From Gymnorhina tibicen (taxonomy: Eukaryota > Chordata > Aves > Passeriformes > Artamidae), in NCBI GenBank assembly GCA_013399875.1, contig VXAZ01008245.1:62280-126279 (forward strand): DNA of 64,000 bases, in the 5' to 3' direction. Below, one piece after another: positions 1 through 13,600 of the stretch. Each line of letters begins with the position of its first letter. The stretch's first letter is position 1. The translations under genes and the position numbers were made by a program. The notes beneath the pieces were generated by a model, which searched no databases, was not told the origin of the DNA, and saw nothing but the letters and a program-made list of their open reading frames with translations.

Positions 1-1140
1 TGGTGTAAATTGGGTTGGAGGAACATGAACCAGCTGTGTTGGAGCAGCACCTTTCAGAGAGCAACCAAATGTAGCTGATAATTAAGAACAGCAATTCCAC
101 TGATGGGTGTTTCTCCAGAAACCTTCCAAGAATTGTCTGTACACTGATAAACAGGCTGAGCAGAGATCTCCTTGCTTTAGCTTCTGAGCTTTAAGAGCAA
201 GATCTAACGGCCCCACACATTGTCTAGTCATTCCAACTGCAGGAGTCTAAAGGATGCTTGTCCTTAAAAACCTACATTCTTTTCCTCATCAAAAATGAAG
301 GTTTTCACATCACTGCAATGTACTTGATGATTTCCACCCAGGTATTCCAGCTGCCTGCCTCTGTTCTGTGGCTCCATGAAATAAAGCTTTCTCATAGTGC
401 ATGTGCTGGTTTGTGACACCATGATGTTCTCGGTTTTGACTGTTACTCGTTTGTGATGATGGCGTTTCAGGAGCAAGTGGAAAAGCCAGCTCAGCTCAGA
501 GTAGAGTTCACTTTGCAGTCTCACCTTGCTCTGTAGCAGCAGGTTTTCAGACTGCCCTGACTGAAGTGCAAGGACAGAATGGGATTTGTTCAAGGACACA
601 CAGAGTCCCTGGTTCAACCGGGATTACATCCCATCCCCAGCGTCTCCCTGACTTCCTGGTCTTTAAGCTGTGAAAAGACATGCAGCTCTCATAGAACAGA
701 CTGGGTATAGCAAAGCAGCACAGCTCCAGAGGCATTTCCCACATGCAAGCCCACACTTCGATCTGTATAAACAGAGTTTGGCATTGCCCAATTCAGTGGC
801 TGACTTCTCACTTCGGTTTTTCTACTGCTTTCTCTTCTGAGGAGGGAGGGGGAAAAGTAGCCAAGCATGAGGCACCCTAAAGGGATCAGAGCCAAATTGC
901 TGCCCGTGTGTACACATACTAAGAGGCTTCTACAGAGCAGGAGCTGAACCCTGAGGGGCAGGCCTGAACCCTGCTTGCTAATTCATTTGAAAGCAGCATT
1001 TTGTGTTACTTTGGGTGGTGTGTAATTTCACAGAGGGGAGGACAGAGAGGCACAACTGGAAGTCAAAACCACTCTGTGCGTGTGGGCAGCTCCATCCCTC
1101 ACGTTGGTACTGCTTTGCTGGCTCTGGGAAGTGCACTCAC
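1..1140 (-). other. GAB3: GAB3 intron 4, 5' part
   Basis: The stretch begins with the donor at 1140-1139 (GTGAGTG on the minus strand) and runs off the window. Neither strand shows a segment resembling the next GAB3 exon (expected DSYVPM-type tyrosine motifs), a repeat or an RNA gene. Open frames here look like chance. Confidence 0.85.
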
Positions 1141-1619
1141 CTTTCCAGTTCCTCATGTTGTCTAAGCTGGACAAGGAGATCCTCCTGGGCACCAGAGCGA
1201 CCTGAGCCCGGCAGATCCCTGCGTGCCCGTTCTGGAGGGCCCCACCGCCCACCTCGTCCCCCCTCCTGTCCGAGAAGTGGGTTGGCTTGGGCGGCCGCGG
1301 CGGGGGCGTGTTGGACAGCACATCCAGCTGCGTCACACCGTAGGGCAGCGCGTTCTGGCTCTTGTCAATCTGAAACGTTGGTGTCAGTGGCGTCCCCAGC
1401 AGTGGAGAAGAGGAGGAAAAGTCACTGGATGGCCCACTAATGTCTATGTTCCGGGACACGATGCTGGGATTTGCCAATGGGGCTCCGTCCTGGTGCACAG
1501 TGCCAGCACTGGTTGGCTGTACAAGGTACAAGGAGGGCTGGGATTGCAAGGAGTCAACAAAAACATCGTCTGATGATGTTTGCTCCAGAGATCTGTCTGA
1601 ATTTGACCAGCTGTCACAC
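1141..1619 (-). CDS. GAB3: GAB3 exon 4 (proline-rich GRB2-binding region, residues 198-356)
   Basis: The acceptor CTTGCAG ends at 1620. The first G completes Arg197, 159 codons follow ([13 protein letters not shown] onward), and the exon ends with one base (phase 1) before donor GTGAGTGC. Recognisable parts are [27 protein letters not shown] with the SH3-binding core at 302-309, and [18 protein letters not shown] at 333-356 region's end. The last of these is strongly conserved in GAB3 and resembles basic-serine 14-3-3 or kinase sites of GAB2. YLVQ at residues 228-231 is a YxxQ motif that I do not recall in human GAB3. No downstream exon could be recognised in 1-1140, so the gene continues off the window. 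Confidence 0.95.
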
Positions 1620-4600
1620 CTGCAAGGAGACAGAGGTCAGGACGCGAGCTTTCTTTTTCTCCTGTCTGCAAGAACACAGCAGACAAAAAAAAACAACCCC
1701 ACAGTTTGGGACAAGATCTGTCCCTTCCCTCTGAGCTGGCCTGGAGGCTGGGGCACTTTGTGGAGCACCTCGGCAACAGCAGGTGTCTGGAGGGAGGCTG
1801 TGTGTGAGATCCTCAGCCACCCACCCTGGAAAGGGACAGGACCAACATATGAAGCTCAACCACTAATCTGTGCTATGAAAAGCACCCTGTAAATTGGATT
1901 AGGCTGGTGGTCCCCTGTTGTGCTTGGGAGCCAGCCCTGAGTGGCAGGGCTCCCGGGGGCTGCGTGCCCCAGTTCCACCCCCGGACAGGCAGAGGGTGGC
2001 TCCAGCCCCACACATCTGGCAGACGCCAGGCTCACCTGTTGTGGCTGAGCTTGCCCGACTCGCAGTTGGACAGGAAGAGGTAGTCGGGGAGGAAGACTGA
2101 CTCGGACTCGCTGGGGGTCTCCTCGGCGGCGGCGTCGGCAGCAGCGTGGTCGACTGAGAAGGAGGGGTCGGCGATGCGGGAGGCGTGGGTGGAGGCGGCC
2201 GGCGAGGGCTGTGGGGACGAGGTCGTGTGAGACAGGCTCTCCACAGAACCTGCAATGGCAACGCATGGCCGGGCTGAGGGACGGCTCTGGCTCGCCCTGG
2301 CCCTCTGCCCATCCCGGCTGTCAGCACCTCGCTTTTGCACCGGGGATGTTGTACCCCAGAGCAGCAGTGAGTCGAGGCAAACACTGGTTCTGGGGAGAGG
2401 GGAATCTGACTTTGCTCCCCCTGCCCAGGCTGCCAAAGTCCTCCAGGCTGCGGGAAGTGCAGACCCTCTTGCTCTGGGGTCCCCCTCTCCCGCAGGGCCG
2501 AGGCATCCCTCCTGCAGCCAGCAATGAAGAACAGACTCTGCTGAAGAAAGAGCTGAGGCACAGCAGCCTGTTTTATCAAGTATTTTTTTAGTATCTAATG
2601 GAAGTAATTAATTATTCATCTCCAATACTTCAAATTAATGGTGACAAGGAAAGGGATTGATTTCTTCCCACTTTCTAGATCTCGGTGGACAAAACTGAGC
2701 TTTGCAGCCTGTGAAGCAGCCAGACAAGCTCTGAACGTGTCTGCAAGCTTTTTATGCCTCTCTCAGCTGGACATCAAACCACAAGGGCTGTGGTGTGGCT
2801 GTTACTGCCCAGCTGAAGGCTTCTTGGCTGTGCTGAGAGAAGTGACACTACTTTTCTGGAGGCCACAAGGCACAGGGGAGCCTGTGCTCAGTGACACCTT
2901 CTTTGGGCATAACACTCCAATGTCCCCAGCACAGAGTGGGATGGCAGTGGGACAGGAGCGGTCTGGGCTGCAGGCAGTGGGGCTGGCCCAGAGCTAGCTG
3001 CCTGCTCACACCACCAAGGCCACCCTTCAGTGGCAGCGTGTGGCCGAGACACTCAGACCCATCTGGCCTGAGCACTGCCTGGCAGCAGAGAAGTCTGGTT
3101 CTGTTCCTCTCCCAACCTCTGTCCCTGCTAGAGAGCTAGGCAGAAGGGAAGGAGTGATGGCTGAGCCACACAGAGTCAAGCTAAACAAAGCTTTTGGGGC
3201 ATTTAAACTCAAACAATCAAGTGCAAGTCAGACCTCCCACAATGGGCAGCTGTGGAGTGGGAGGGGTGTCTTTACAGAGCAGCTCCCCAAAAGCATCTGT
3301 TCCTGGCAGCAAACTCAAACAGTGCCACCAAGAGCACAAGTCCTCAGTTAGAGAATGTGATTTTTCTAATGCAGTCTCAGGTTGCTGCATGGCAGTTCCC
3401 TCACCAGAGCTGTGTGGGGATGGGGCAGCACTCACTGGATCCCTGACACCTGCAGGGCTTGGCAGTGGGTGCCCATCTCTCTGGCTGAGACACTGCCTGA
3501 GTCAAAGCTGCAAAACCCTTCTTCAAAATGAAAAACCCCACAGCAAAAACAAACACAAGAAACCAGCAACTGCTGATAAAACCACACTGAGAATTAACAT
3601 GCCTTCAAAGTGTAACAAGATGGCAGATTTCTCTAATGCTGATATGCAGGACTTGATGGAAATGCTGGGAACCAGCCCCTGACCAGCTGCGTGCATCCTG
3701 TGGCCCAGATACTGCACTGTGTGATGAGGTCCTGAGATCCTCCAGCAGCTCAAAACTAGCCCAAACCTCAACAGAGCCACAAGCCTTGGCACTGTACCAG
3801 TTTGCTCTAGTCACTTCTCAGGTACAGGGTGCAGTTCTCGGGGCCATCCTGTACAGGGCCAGGAGTTTGGCTCGATGATCCTTGCAAGTCCCTTCCAACT
3901 GAGGACAGTCTATGATTCTACTGACCCAGGGTCCCATGCCAGCCACAGCAGGCTTCACCCCTCATCTTCCTGATAGCAGTCAGAAGAAGAATAAAACAGC
4001 TGATCTTCCCTCCCTGCACTGTCCTACACCTCATCCTTTGAACCTGGGAGGGAGCTGCCTCTTTCCTTCCCATCTATCAGCATTGACTCCCTGCTGCTTC
4101 TTTCCATTAGCTTCAAAGGTCTGGGCAGTGGTGGGCCTCAGGTCAGCAAAACAAATAAGAACATGCTTAAATTCAAGTTTAAGCAAAGGATTTAATTTAA
4201 TTTTGAGCAGGTGCTTATAGCAGCATGGTTTCAGCAGTGAGCATCTGGAGGGAATAGCTTTTACAGGGTTTCACATTTGCAAAGCAGAGTTGAGGGCTGC
4301 AGCCTTCCCATCTGAAAAATAACTTTTGTTCATCATGCTGGCTCAGACAGTAACTCTGCTTTCAAATCTTGGATGCTGAGAGCTGTCTTGCAAGCTGACA
4401 ATGATCGAATATACACTGGACTAACTCCCTAGGGATCTCAGAAAAGCATGTTCACTTCACAATCTGACTACATTAAAAAAAAACCCCAACAAACCAACAA
4501 ATAAAACTGCCACAATGCATAAGAAAGAAATTAATGACATTCTGGGTTATTAACACAGAGAACGAACAGGCCTGAACTCCATCTGGTACTCGCAGGGTTT

Positions 4601-7600
4601 AGCCATGGATTATCCCATCAGGAAAGGCTGTGAGCTGCAGACCACATGGCACCGGTTGTGAGCAGGAGGGAGGGATGGGGACAGCACAGACCTGCCCTTT
4701 TCTAACCTTCAGGGGCTCAGGGACCTGCAGCCAACTCCTCACAGACTGTCCCTGTCCCTGCCAGCTCTGCTGGTAACCAAATCGTGTGCATTAAAGCTGT
4801 ACCACGACAGCAGCTGGGCAGAATAAATTATGCAAGGCTACTTTCAACAGTGAGAAGGCAGAGAATAGGTTTGGTGCCTGCCATCCCCTTTGCCAGAGAG
4901 ACAGCAGGAGGCTTCAGCTGCCAAAGTAACTGCTTTGGTGGGTACTAACCCTCAACATTTCTACCCTGCAATTATGGGGAAAGTCACCACAGAGGCTGCA
5001 CAACATCTTCCACAGTGACTTCTCCTATCAATGAAGGACCATTGCTTGGAGAAACAGAAGGGTTTTCCCTCCTGCTACAGACCCCAGCCCTGTCCCCAAG
5101 CATTGTTCTGGTGCAACAGCAGTGCAAGGACACAGTGGAACAGGGGTGTTTTGCTCACATCAACCATTCCCAGGCTGCACCAACATACCAAGGAGGTAGA
5201 AATAAGAACAGTAAGGCTTCCTAATGAAACTGGTTAAACAACCTTCCCACTAGTTTCTCCAATGAAAAGCTGTTACACTGGATTGTGTCAATTAGTCATG
5301 GCTTCAGCTTGCACATGGGATAAACTGTGCCCTGATGTCTCACAGCCACTTCATTTCATCCCCTCCCCTGCCCCAGACACCTGGGCCAAGCATCCCCTCA
5401 ATCCCCTGCATGACCATGGGTCCCATGGGGCTGGGGAATGATGGCTCTACTGGGAAATTTCACCAAAGATGGAAGCAGGATTTTGCATTATGGTGGGAAA
5501 CCAGGAAGAAGGCCTCTTCCACTCTCCTCCAGCTGACTCCCCAAAGGTGCCAGCTCCCCCGTCATTTCCAGCACAGCCAGCGGCCATTTCTTGTGGCAGC
5601 AGCGTGTGAGTGCTGCTGGCAAGTCCTTCCCGACAGCCGCCCTCCCAGGTGCTTCCTGACATCTGCCTGGAGCTGCCATGTCATCTCTGCCTCTCAGCTG
5701 TCCCCTCTCTTGTTGACTACAGAGCTGTGCTCACAGGAGCCATGGCTTTTGTAACTTCGCTCCGCATCTGGCTGCCAGCACCTCTGGCATGGGGACCTGG
5801 CTGCTCATCCAGCTCCTTTGCTGCTGGAAGGGACTAACTAGGAACAACAGGACAGCGTTTAAAGCTGAGTCACTGCGTAAACCTGTGGCTGCACTTTGGG
5901 CATTAAGCAGAGAAAGCAGCAGGCTGTGTTTTGGCCTCAGAGCCACAGCAAATTTTCAGCGATGCACAGATTAAGAGTGATAGGACTCATATCAGGGACC
6001 AGTATTTTTTTAGAACAGTAGCATTCAAGTTAAAAAAGCATGTGGCATTTAATAGGGCTTTTCGCTTCTAATATTAATTTTTAAGAGTAATTTGTTTAAA
6101 CCTACAGGCTCTTGGAGGATTTAGGAGACCCTGAAAAGCTGAAGCAATTAGCAACTGTTTGAAATGTGATGTGCAACTTGTGGAGCTGTGCAGATTTAAA
6201 TCAGAGGATCTGGACGTGCTTGGCAGCCTGACCTGGATACACCCCAGACCTGAGCTCACCAGCAGGAGCTGCAGGATAAATAGAAGCTCTTAGGAGCTAC
6301 TTGGCATTAGAGACACAGTAAGTGCATGTCTGGAGGCTTAGCTCACGCCATCCTCGTTGAGGGCTGCAAGTTCAGGTGCCAGACTTTGTACTGAACCAAG
6401 GCAAATACTCTGCACTGCTTAACTTCTTGGGGGCTAATATCTGCCTTGGAAAGCCAGAGTGTCAGCTTTCCCAACTGCTGCTGCAAGAGCTGTCATTTCT
6501 CATCCATCAGTGCCCACACTGGCAATCTTTGCTGGGAGAGAAACACCAATGTGCAATACTCTGAGTATTGTCCATGTGCAAGTCTTACAAGCAATAGTGC
6601 ACTGCAGCAGCAAAACAGGGAAGGCATTTCCCAGTATAAATGCATCCATCCTGGGACAGCCATTGTCTTAGCTCCTCTGCCACAGATCACATCGCCCATG
6701 AACATCCTCACACAGTGCCAGGAAAAGGCTGCCTGCACATTTGAGAGACAAAAGTTATTTTTCTCTTTTCTGTTTGGCATGGAACGGTTTACCTTAGAGT
6801 AAGTGGTAAAACTCTATCTAAAATAATCCTGCACCAGAAATAACAATCCAAGAGCAATAACTCAGTGTCAATGAGGGCAGAACAGTAGGAAGGTGGTTAC
6901 TGAATATCCCTAATTCCTTCCAAGCTCCAAAGGACATTAGACTCCAACCCCTACCAGCCCTACTTGAAATTTGTATTCATGGGCGGCTTGTACTGACACA
7001 TAAAAATCTGTCAGCAAGTTTTCATGGTGGCTTCTGAAGTGAATGGGAGAAGAACAGACATCACATTTGTAACAGGACCACTGCAGTGTTCTTCGCACTC
7101 CCATCTCCCTCAGAAGACACTACTCAAAAGAAGGCTAAGCAATGCCAGGAACCATGATAGAATAAAATAGAACCTTTCCCAAAGCCTTTTATTTCCTATC
7201 GAGTTGCTAGGTAATGGTGTGGCCATGCAGCACTCTGAATGCAGCAGCACAAAGACCATGGGAGGATAAACTGCCTGGCCCCACTATGATACTCCCAAAC
7301 ATATTACTGCCCTAGGGCTCGTGATCCTCCATGGCCACCCTTTTCTACTCTTGCACTGCCTTTTATCACACTGAAAGGCTTCGGTTCTGACTCACTTCCT
7401 CTGAAACTCTCAAGTTGCTGCTGTATCTGCCCTTTGGAATTGTCAAGGGAAAGACAGATTGCTGTTATCTGAGCCCGACTGTCTCATTTAAAAGGTAAGT
7501 TAATGATGGTACAGGTCCCAACTTTAATTACTGGCTACATCCATCTTGCCGTGGTTAATTCTTGGCAGCTTTTCAAGAAATTCACTCTGCTGAGTATATA

Positions 7601-10600
7601 CAGGTGTAGGGCCTGGCAAAAGAGCTGCCTTTATGCTTCACTGGCAGGACCATCTCTTAAGTCTAGACACACACTTCTAACACTCTCCTATCCTCTGCCT
7701 TTTCTTTATTTTCTCTTATTAACAGACTAAGGCAGCTTAGTGTTTCTGTCATTGATTTATGTACACGCATAACCACCCATGTCTGTGCACATTCCACATC
7801 CAGCAAAGCCTGAGAAAATGGGAGTTTTGCAGGATGCTTTCCTGGAACAGGTGTCTTACATTAAGCCAAACTAAATAAATACAGAACATGTAATGAAATA
7901 AACTGCCCCAGAAGATAATGCTCAGTCAGCTTTTCACATAAACAGCACCTTTTCTTATTAAGGACCTGCTGTTTGCTCTAGCAGGAATTGCTTCATCAAA
8001 GTGAGACCAAGCAGTCAGTGAGAATTTCTACCCCGCAGCAGTGAGGTCCCTGAGAACTTTCAGGTCAGGGTTTAATAGCATCTCAATGCTGTGTGGAGCT
8101 ACAGGAGCCACACTCCTCTTCCACCTGCCCAGCCCAGCCTGACAGCAAGGTCCATGCCTCCTGTCACCCCTGGGAGTTCTCCCAGCCTCCAAGATGAGCG
8201 TGATCCTACCTGTGCCATCTTCTAGATGTCCGAAGTTACAGATCTGGCTGATATTGTGCACCCAGATCTGCATCTCCTCCTCGGTCTTGGCTACCAGGTA
8301 GAAGGTGCGGTAGGTGGTTCTCACGATGAAGACGAAGTTGTTCTGAAATTCCTTCTTGATGAAGTTGGGCCCCGAGTGCTTGAGCACTTCGCATTCATTG
8401 AGGTCGATGATGCGGATGGGCTTCTTGGAGTGGCTGTTCCTGTAGTACTCCAGCACGTCCGGGTTCCCGCTCATGCGGCCCCTGCGCAGCACGAACCAGC
8501 GCTTCCGCCAGGCCTGCAGGGGCACAGACAGGCCTTCAGCGCCAGACACGCGCAGAACCCCGCGGGCTGAAAAACCCCTCAGCTCGCTGAATCCAGTCAT
8601 CAACCCAGCACCGCCAAGCCCATCACTAAACCCTGTCCCCTAACACTACGTTTGCACGTTCGCTGGTGAATTTGCTTCACCAATTCAGCCCGTTCCAAGG
8701 CTTGACCACCCTTTCAGTGAAGGAATTTTTCCTAATGTCCAAACTAAACCTCCCCTCAAACAGCCTGAGGCCATTTCCTCTTGTCTTGTTGCTCATTACC
8801 TGAGAGAAGAGCCCGACCTCCACCTGGCCACAACCTCCTCTCAGGTAATTCTGGAGTAATAAGGTCCTCCCTCAGCCCTCTCTTCTCCAGGCTGAACAAC
8901 CTGAGTTCCTTCAGCTGCTCCTCATAGGACTTGTGCTCCGTGCTTATTTTCTTTTGGGTTTTATAGTTGTTTTAATAAGCTGGCCAAATTGTGATTTTTA
9001 TTTGATGCACTTACTATCAAGCTTGCATTTGAGATAGGGAAACAGGCAAAGGGTTGTCCCTTGGAGGTCAAGATGAGCAAGATTCTCTCTTCCCCTCACC
9101 CTGCCAACATGATGCAATCAAAATGATCCAATAGGTCACCACCTCATCCATAGAAGAGATGACACGTTTTTCTTTGTAAAACGAAAATACTGAGAACTGC
9201 ACATACCTGGAAACAAGTGCCTTTTGCCCAGCAAAGCCCAGGGCTCTGGTTACCCTGTGCAGCTTCCCTCCTATGGTTTTCAGTGCTTTTACAAAGCTGC
9301 TAATGAGCTGCCAATTACTTCTGAAAGCCCAGAACAGACCTTAAGGGAGTTGTAGTGCTAAAAATTAAACAGAAAACTTCAGCACCCTACAAAAGGATGA
9401 TTATTTACAGACACTGTCAACCTAAAACAAACCTGGCAAGCACTGATGTTTTCTGACCCTTGTGACTGAAGGTATGGGTCCCATACAGGCTTAAATGAAG
9501 TCCTGGCAGATGCAGCATCACTTTATAAAGCTATAAGCCTGTTCCCAGGAACAAAATAATATACTTTCCCTTTTTTTTTAGCAGCTGTTTTTGTTCATCA
9601 ACAGTATAAGCACTTCTGTGTTGATTATAGCTGTCACCAACACACCTACTCTGAGGGCCAGAAGAAATCAATCCTGATCTCTGCCCCACAGAAAAAAAAG
9701 CCAAAATAAGACATTAGGACCTTCACCCTTGCCAAACTCCATAAAAACCGTTGGATACCTCGTGCCCAAACCAGCCAGGCCAGGGAGCAGCCAAAGATAA
9801 GGCTGCAGCTGCCTCAGCTCTGATGGAAACCTGGGAAAGGTGCAGGGGCTCACACACTGCCCAGGGACCTCCAACAACTGCCCAGACACCGGCTACTTTA
9901 CCTGCCTTCAGCTGAGTTAAAAGTTCATTGAAAGAAACATCTGAACAACCACTACCACAGCCTCCCTACCTGGATCTTACCCAAGAACTCTTTGCAAAAG
10001 GACTTTGTCACAGTGATGTAAATCTGGGTGGTAGCTTGTGTTTGAGTTAAAAATCACACTTATTTTGCATAGAGTGGATCTGTCAGTTTAAAGACAGGCA
10101 ACCGTTCAATCTTAAGACAAAATAACTGAGTACAGGCTGCTTACAGTAAGATGTAAGAGTCCTTACTGGCACAATTTAAGATAATCCAGGCACTAGAGGT
10201 TTTGCTGATGCTGAGTTCCCATAGTCATGGTGATAGCAAAAATGAGCAACAAAAAAATACCAACAATCATTATGTCAGGCAAAAGCATTTCTTTTTGTAC
10301 TCCAAATAATTTTTTCCTTACAGCGCAGCCAGCTTTTCACAGTCTGTCAATATTCATCCAAAAATTTATCTAAGAAGTAAGTCTGTTCAGCCTGGCAGTA
10401 CCTCAATCTGTTTTGAAAGCAAATGATTCTTCAAATACAAAGACCAGAGAATGAAATATCCCAGAAAAAGCTCGTGCAAGGCTGTGCAAGCCTGTGTACA
10501 GGAGGGGCTTACAGACTGGGGCATCACATCAGGAGTAAATAAGAAGCAGAGATGACGTGCAAAGTGTATTGCATAAAGAAAATTAAGTCCTACCCCCATT

Positions 10601-13600
10601 GACCTATTGAAGTTTGAAAGTGATTTGATCTCCATTGGAAGTAGCTTGAGATAACAGATTACTGATAGACAAGTCTAATCTTGTGAAAGACAGGGAAAAA
10701 GAGAAACATACACAGGAAACAGAAACAAAAGAAAATTGTTTAATGGAGAAAGAACTTTCTGGACTAGCCAGATACAACACTGGCACATGGGCTAGCAGGT
10801 GCCTCATGTACAGTACCAAAAAGAGCCCAACTCCCTGTCACCTGCAATCCAAGTCCTGCACAAGCTCAAGGCACTCCCCACAGATGGATCAGGACAGAAA
10901 AGTCCCAACTCCAAGCACACTCTCACCCCTAAACAACCAAAGAGAAATGCTTCAGGTGTGAGACAAACTAGAGCTGCTCCTTTGCCTCCCAGAGAAGCAG
11001 GCTGCCAAGGCAGTAAGGGGAGGGCACCATCAACATTACCCCAAGACAAAAAAACCTCCCTTCCTCCCCCCAAAACAGCCAGCCCTGCATCTTAAATACA
11101 CCTGGCACCTACTGATGGAAATTGGATAGAAATCACCTGCATCTGAGCAAGCTGAGGAGGGAGGGGATGGGGGAGCAATTGTCTGACTGGCCCCTAGCTA
11201 GCAGCTGGGGAAAAGTGGGAGCTCAGGGCTACCTGCTGGTGGCTGCTACAACACCCTGAGGCAGGACAGCCTAGTACCTGATCCCGTTTCCAAGCATTTT
11301 GATTTTCATGATTCTGAAGGAGTGTGTAGGTTGTGTTTAGCACAACCCGGGCAGCTGGTGAGATAAAGGAGAAAACTGCTGCTGTGCTTTGTGGAAAAGC
11401 CCATGGTGCCTCCATTAGGAGGCAGAGGCTGTGGTGTGTGTGAGGGGCCATGGCTCTGCTGGTTTGGGTCTGTCCCCGAGAAGCTGCCTGCTGACCTGTT
11501 TCCTTGGGGATACACGGTTTGATCAGGTTTATCATCGGGCTGGTGCTGTGAGACAGAAGAGGGAGAGGTGCCTGGTCAGAGTGGCTCATGATGGGAGAGG
11601 AGAGCAGAGCTGAGTCTTTGAGAGAAAACACCGGCTATCACAGCTGAGCAGCCGTGGGAACAGGGCTGAGGGGAAACAATGCCGGACAGCTGCCCAAATC
11701 TGCACTGTCCTTGGGAAGGGTGGGCCCCCCTCTCCATCTCCCGCAGGGTGGCCCTCAGCACCTTCCCCAGGCTTGCCGTGGGGCCCGTGCAGCCAGGCAG
11801 CCCCCGGCCAGCTGAAAAACAAGTAGATTTTTCTTGTGGGGGTTACACAGGGACTGTAGAAACCTGCAGGAAAGTGGAGGTGGAGTGAGACAGAGGAACT
11901 GCCCTTTGGTGATACCACAAGCTCGAACAAGATGACAGCCCTTGGCTGCCACCGTGGAGTGCCCCAAACATTACTGGGCTCTGGGCTCATGGAGCTGCAG
12001 GGACCAAAGCAAATACCTGCCCACTGCTGAACCTGGAGCACAGGGGAGGGACAGGCACCGAGGGAGGGCAGCCTGAGCCAGCAGTGCAGGTGAATCACCA
12101 TTTGCACACTCAGATCTTCACAGACATCTACGCACTCAACCCCTCCTGAAATCAGGTGCCATGGCAGGGTGACAGTGGCATGGGATGATGGGGAGTCTGC
12201 TGGAACCACCTGGTGAGCTCACCTGCTGCCCTGTGCCAGGGGTGCTCTATGCCTGACACCAAAGAGCCGTCTGAGGGAGCAAAACCAGCAGACACTGCCT
12301 CATCCAACACTGGGAAATGGGGAGTGCTGCCAGCCCACTGCCCCAGCACCCAGCCTTGGCTGGACACAGACAGGCCAGCACCATGGAGGGCATAGAAAGG
12401 TGGGAAGGGATGGGACCACCTCTTCCCTGGATGCTTGCTTTTAACATCAGCTTCATTGTACCATCAAACTGCATCCCCCCACACACAGTGCATTCACACC
12501 TCAGCTCTCCAGGCTCCGTTTCCTGTCCTCCACTTTCTAAGGAAAAAGTGGCATCAGCTGCTGACATGACACAGTCACCTGCGTGGGTGGGGTTGAAGGA
12601 CCATCTTTTGCACGTCCTCTCACATTTGACATATCCAGTCCCATCACTATGTCCCCAGATTAATTTCCATTCTGAAACTTTCCCCAGTATGTGCCTTTAC
12701 CCATGAAATGTTGGCTCCAAAGCCCTTTTGCTTATCCTACATAGCTGAGTGACAATGCACAGGGTTTTTGAGCCACTTGCAGCATGCCTGCAAGTGGACA
12801 GGAGCAGGTTTGCCATTGCCAATACACAGGACTCGTCCTGTCCCGTGGCGTAGGCAAAGCAGGGTTTTGGTTGTGGCACACCTTTCGGCAAGAGGCTCTT
12901 ATCTCCGAGTCAAATATCCTCTCCTCATTTTCCTGGAATTTGCCTGCAGTCTGCTGTGTACCTCCTTGCCCCGGGGTAAGGGGATGCAGCACACTGGGGC
13001 CACTGGGAGCCCAGCAGTGACAAGCCTTGGCCAGACGAGACAGCAGCAGCAGCTTTTGTCTCTCAGGGCCCCAGCAGCTCATACACGCTGGTGCAGAGGG
13101 CAGCCCACAGGCCCCGTCCACAGGCAGGCACTTGTGCCCACCCCAGCCCCACGGCAGAGCACGGTGGGTTTTAAACAGCTGTAAAACATCCTCAGTAGTT
13201 TCCTTTTTACCATTTCCCAGGCACAAGGGTGCCTCCTCCTCTCCCTGTTACGGGACTGTCCCCCTGTCTGCTGTGGGGGTCAGTACCAGGCTAAGAGAGC
13301 GCCTTCGAGCCCCTGCAGTGGCTGGGGCTGATGGGGACACCCGAGGAGGCAGCAGGGCCAGAGTGGCAGGGCTGTGGTGAGGAGAGATTTATTTCAGCTG
13401 ATCAAAGCCAGTAATAGCTGCCAGTATTTAGTCTGGAGCTGCACACACTGCCAAATTTACAAGAGAATGTGGATAAATTTAAGGGTGAAAGACTGCACTC
13501 CCATGGCTGAGATGAAGTGCATACTTCAGTAGGTACTGATTCCTGGGATTCAGCCTAGGCTCCTCAGTCACACTATGGAAAGGTTCTATGCATCCAGACT

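Larger units (their letters stand above)
2250..8209 (-). other. GAB3: GAB3 intron 2 (about 6.0 kb)
   Basis: Bounded by donor GTAGGATC at 8209 and acceptor TTGCAG at 2250. It holds one CR1 3' fragment (about 3836-3920), an A-rich tract with AAAACCCCAACAAAC near 4474-4506, and a candidate PU.1/AP-1 composite at 7388-7402. I see no additional coding exon. Confidence 0.85.

Noticed and set aside
1899..2579. A 226-codon minus-strand frame overlapping GAB3 exon 3
   Set aside because: It uses a different frame from the spliced GAB3 CDS, has no family resemblance and is a GC-driven shadow of exon 3.
8226..8570. Plus-strand frame of 114 codons
   Set aside because: It is the antisense shadow of the GAB3 PH-domain exon.
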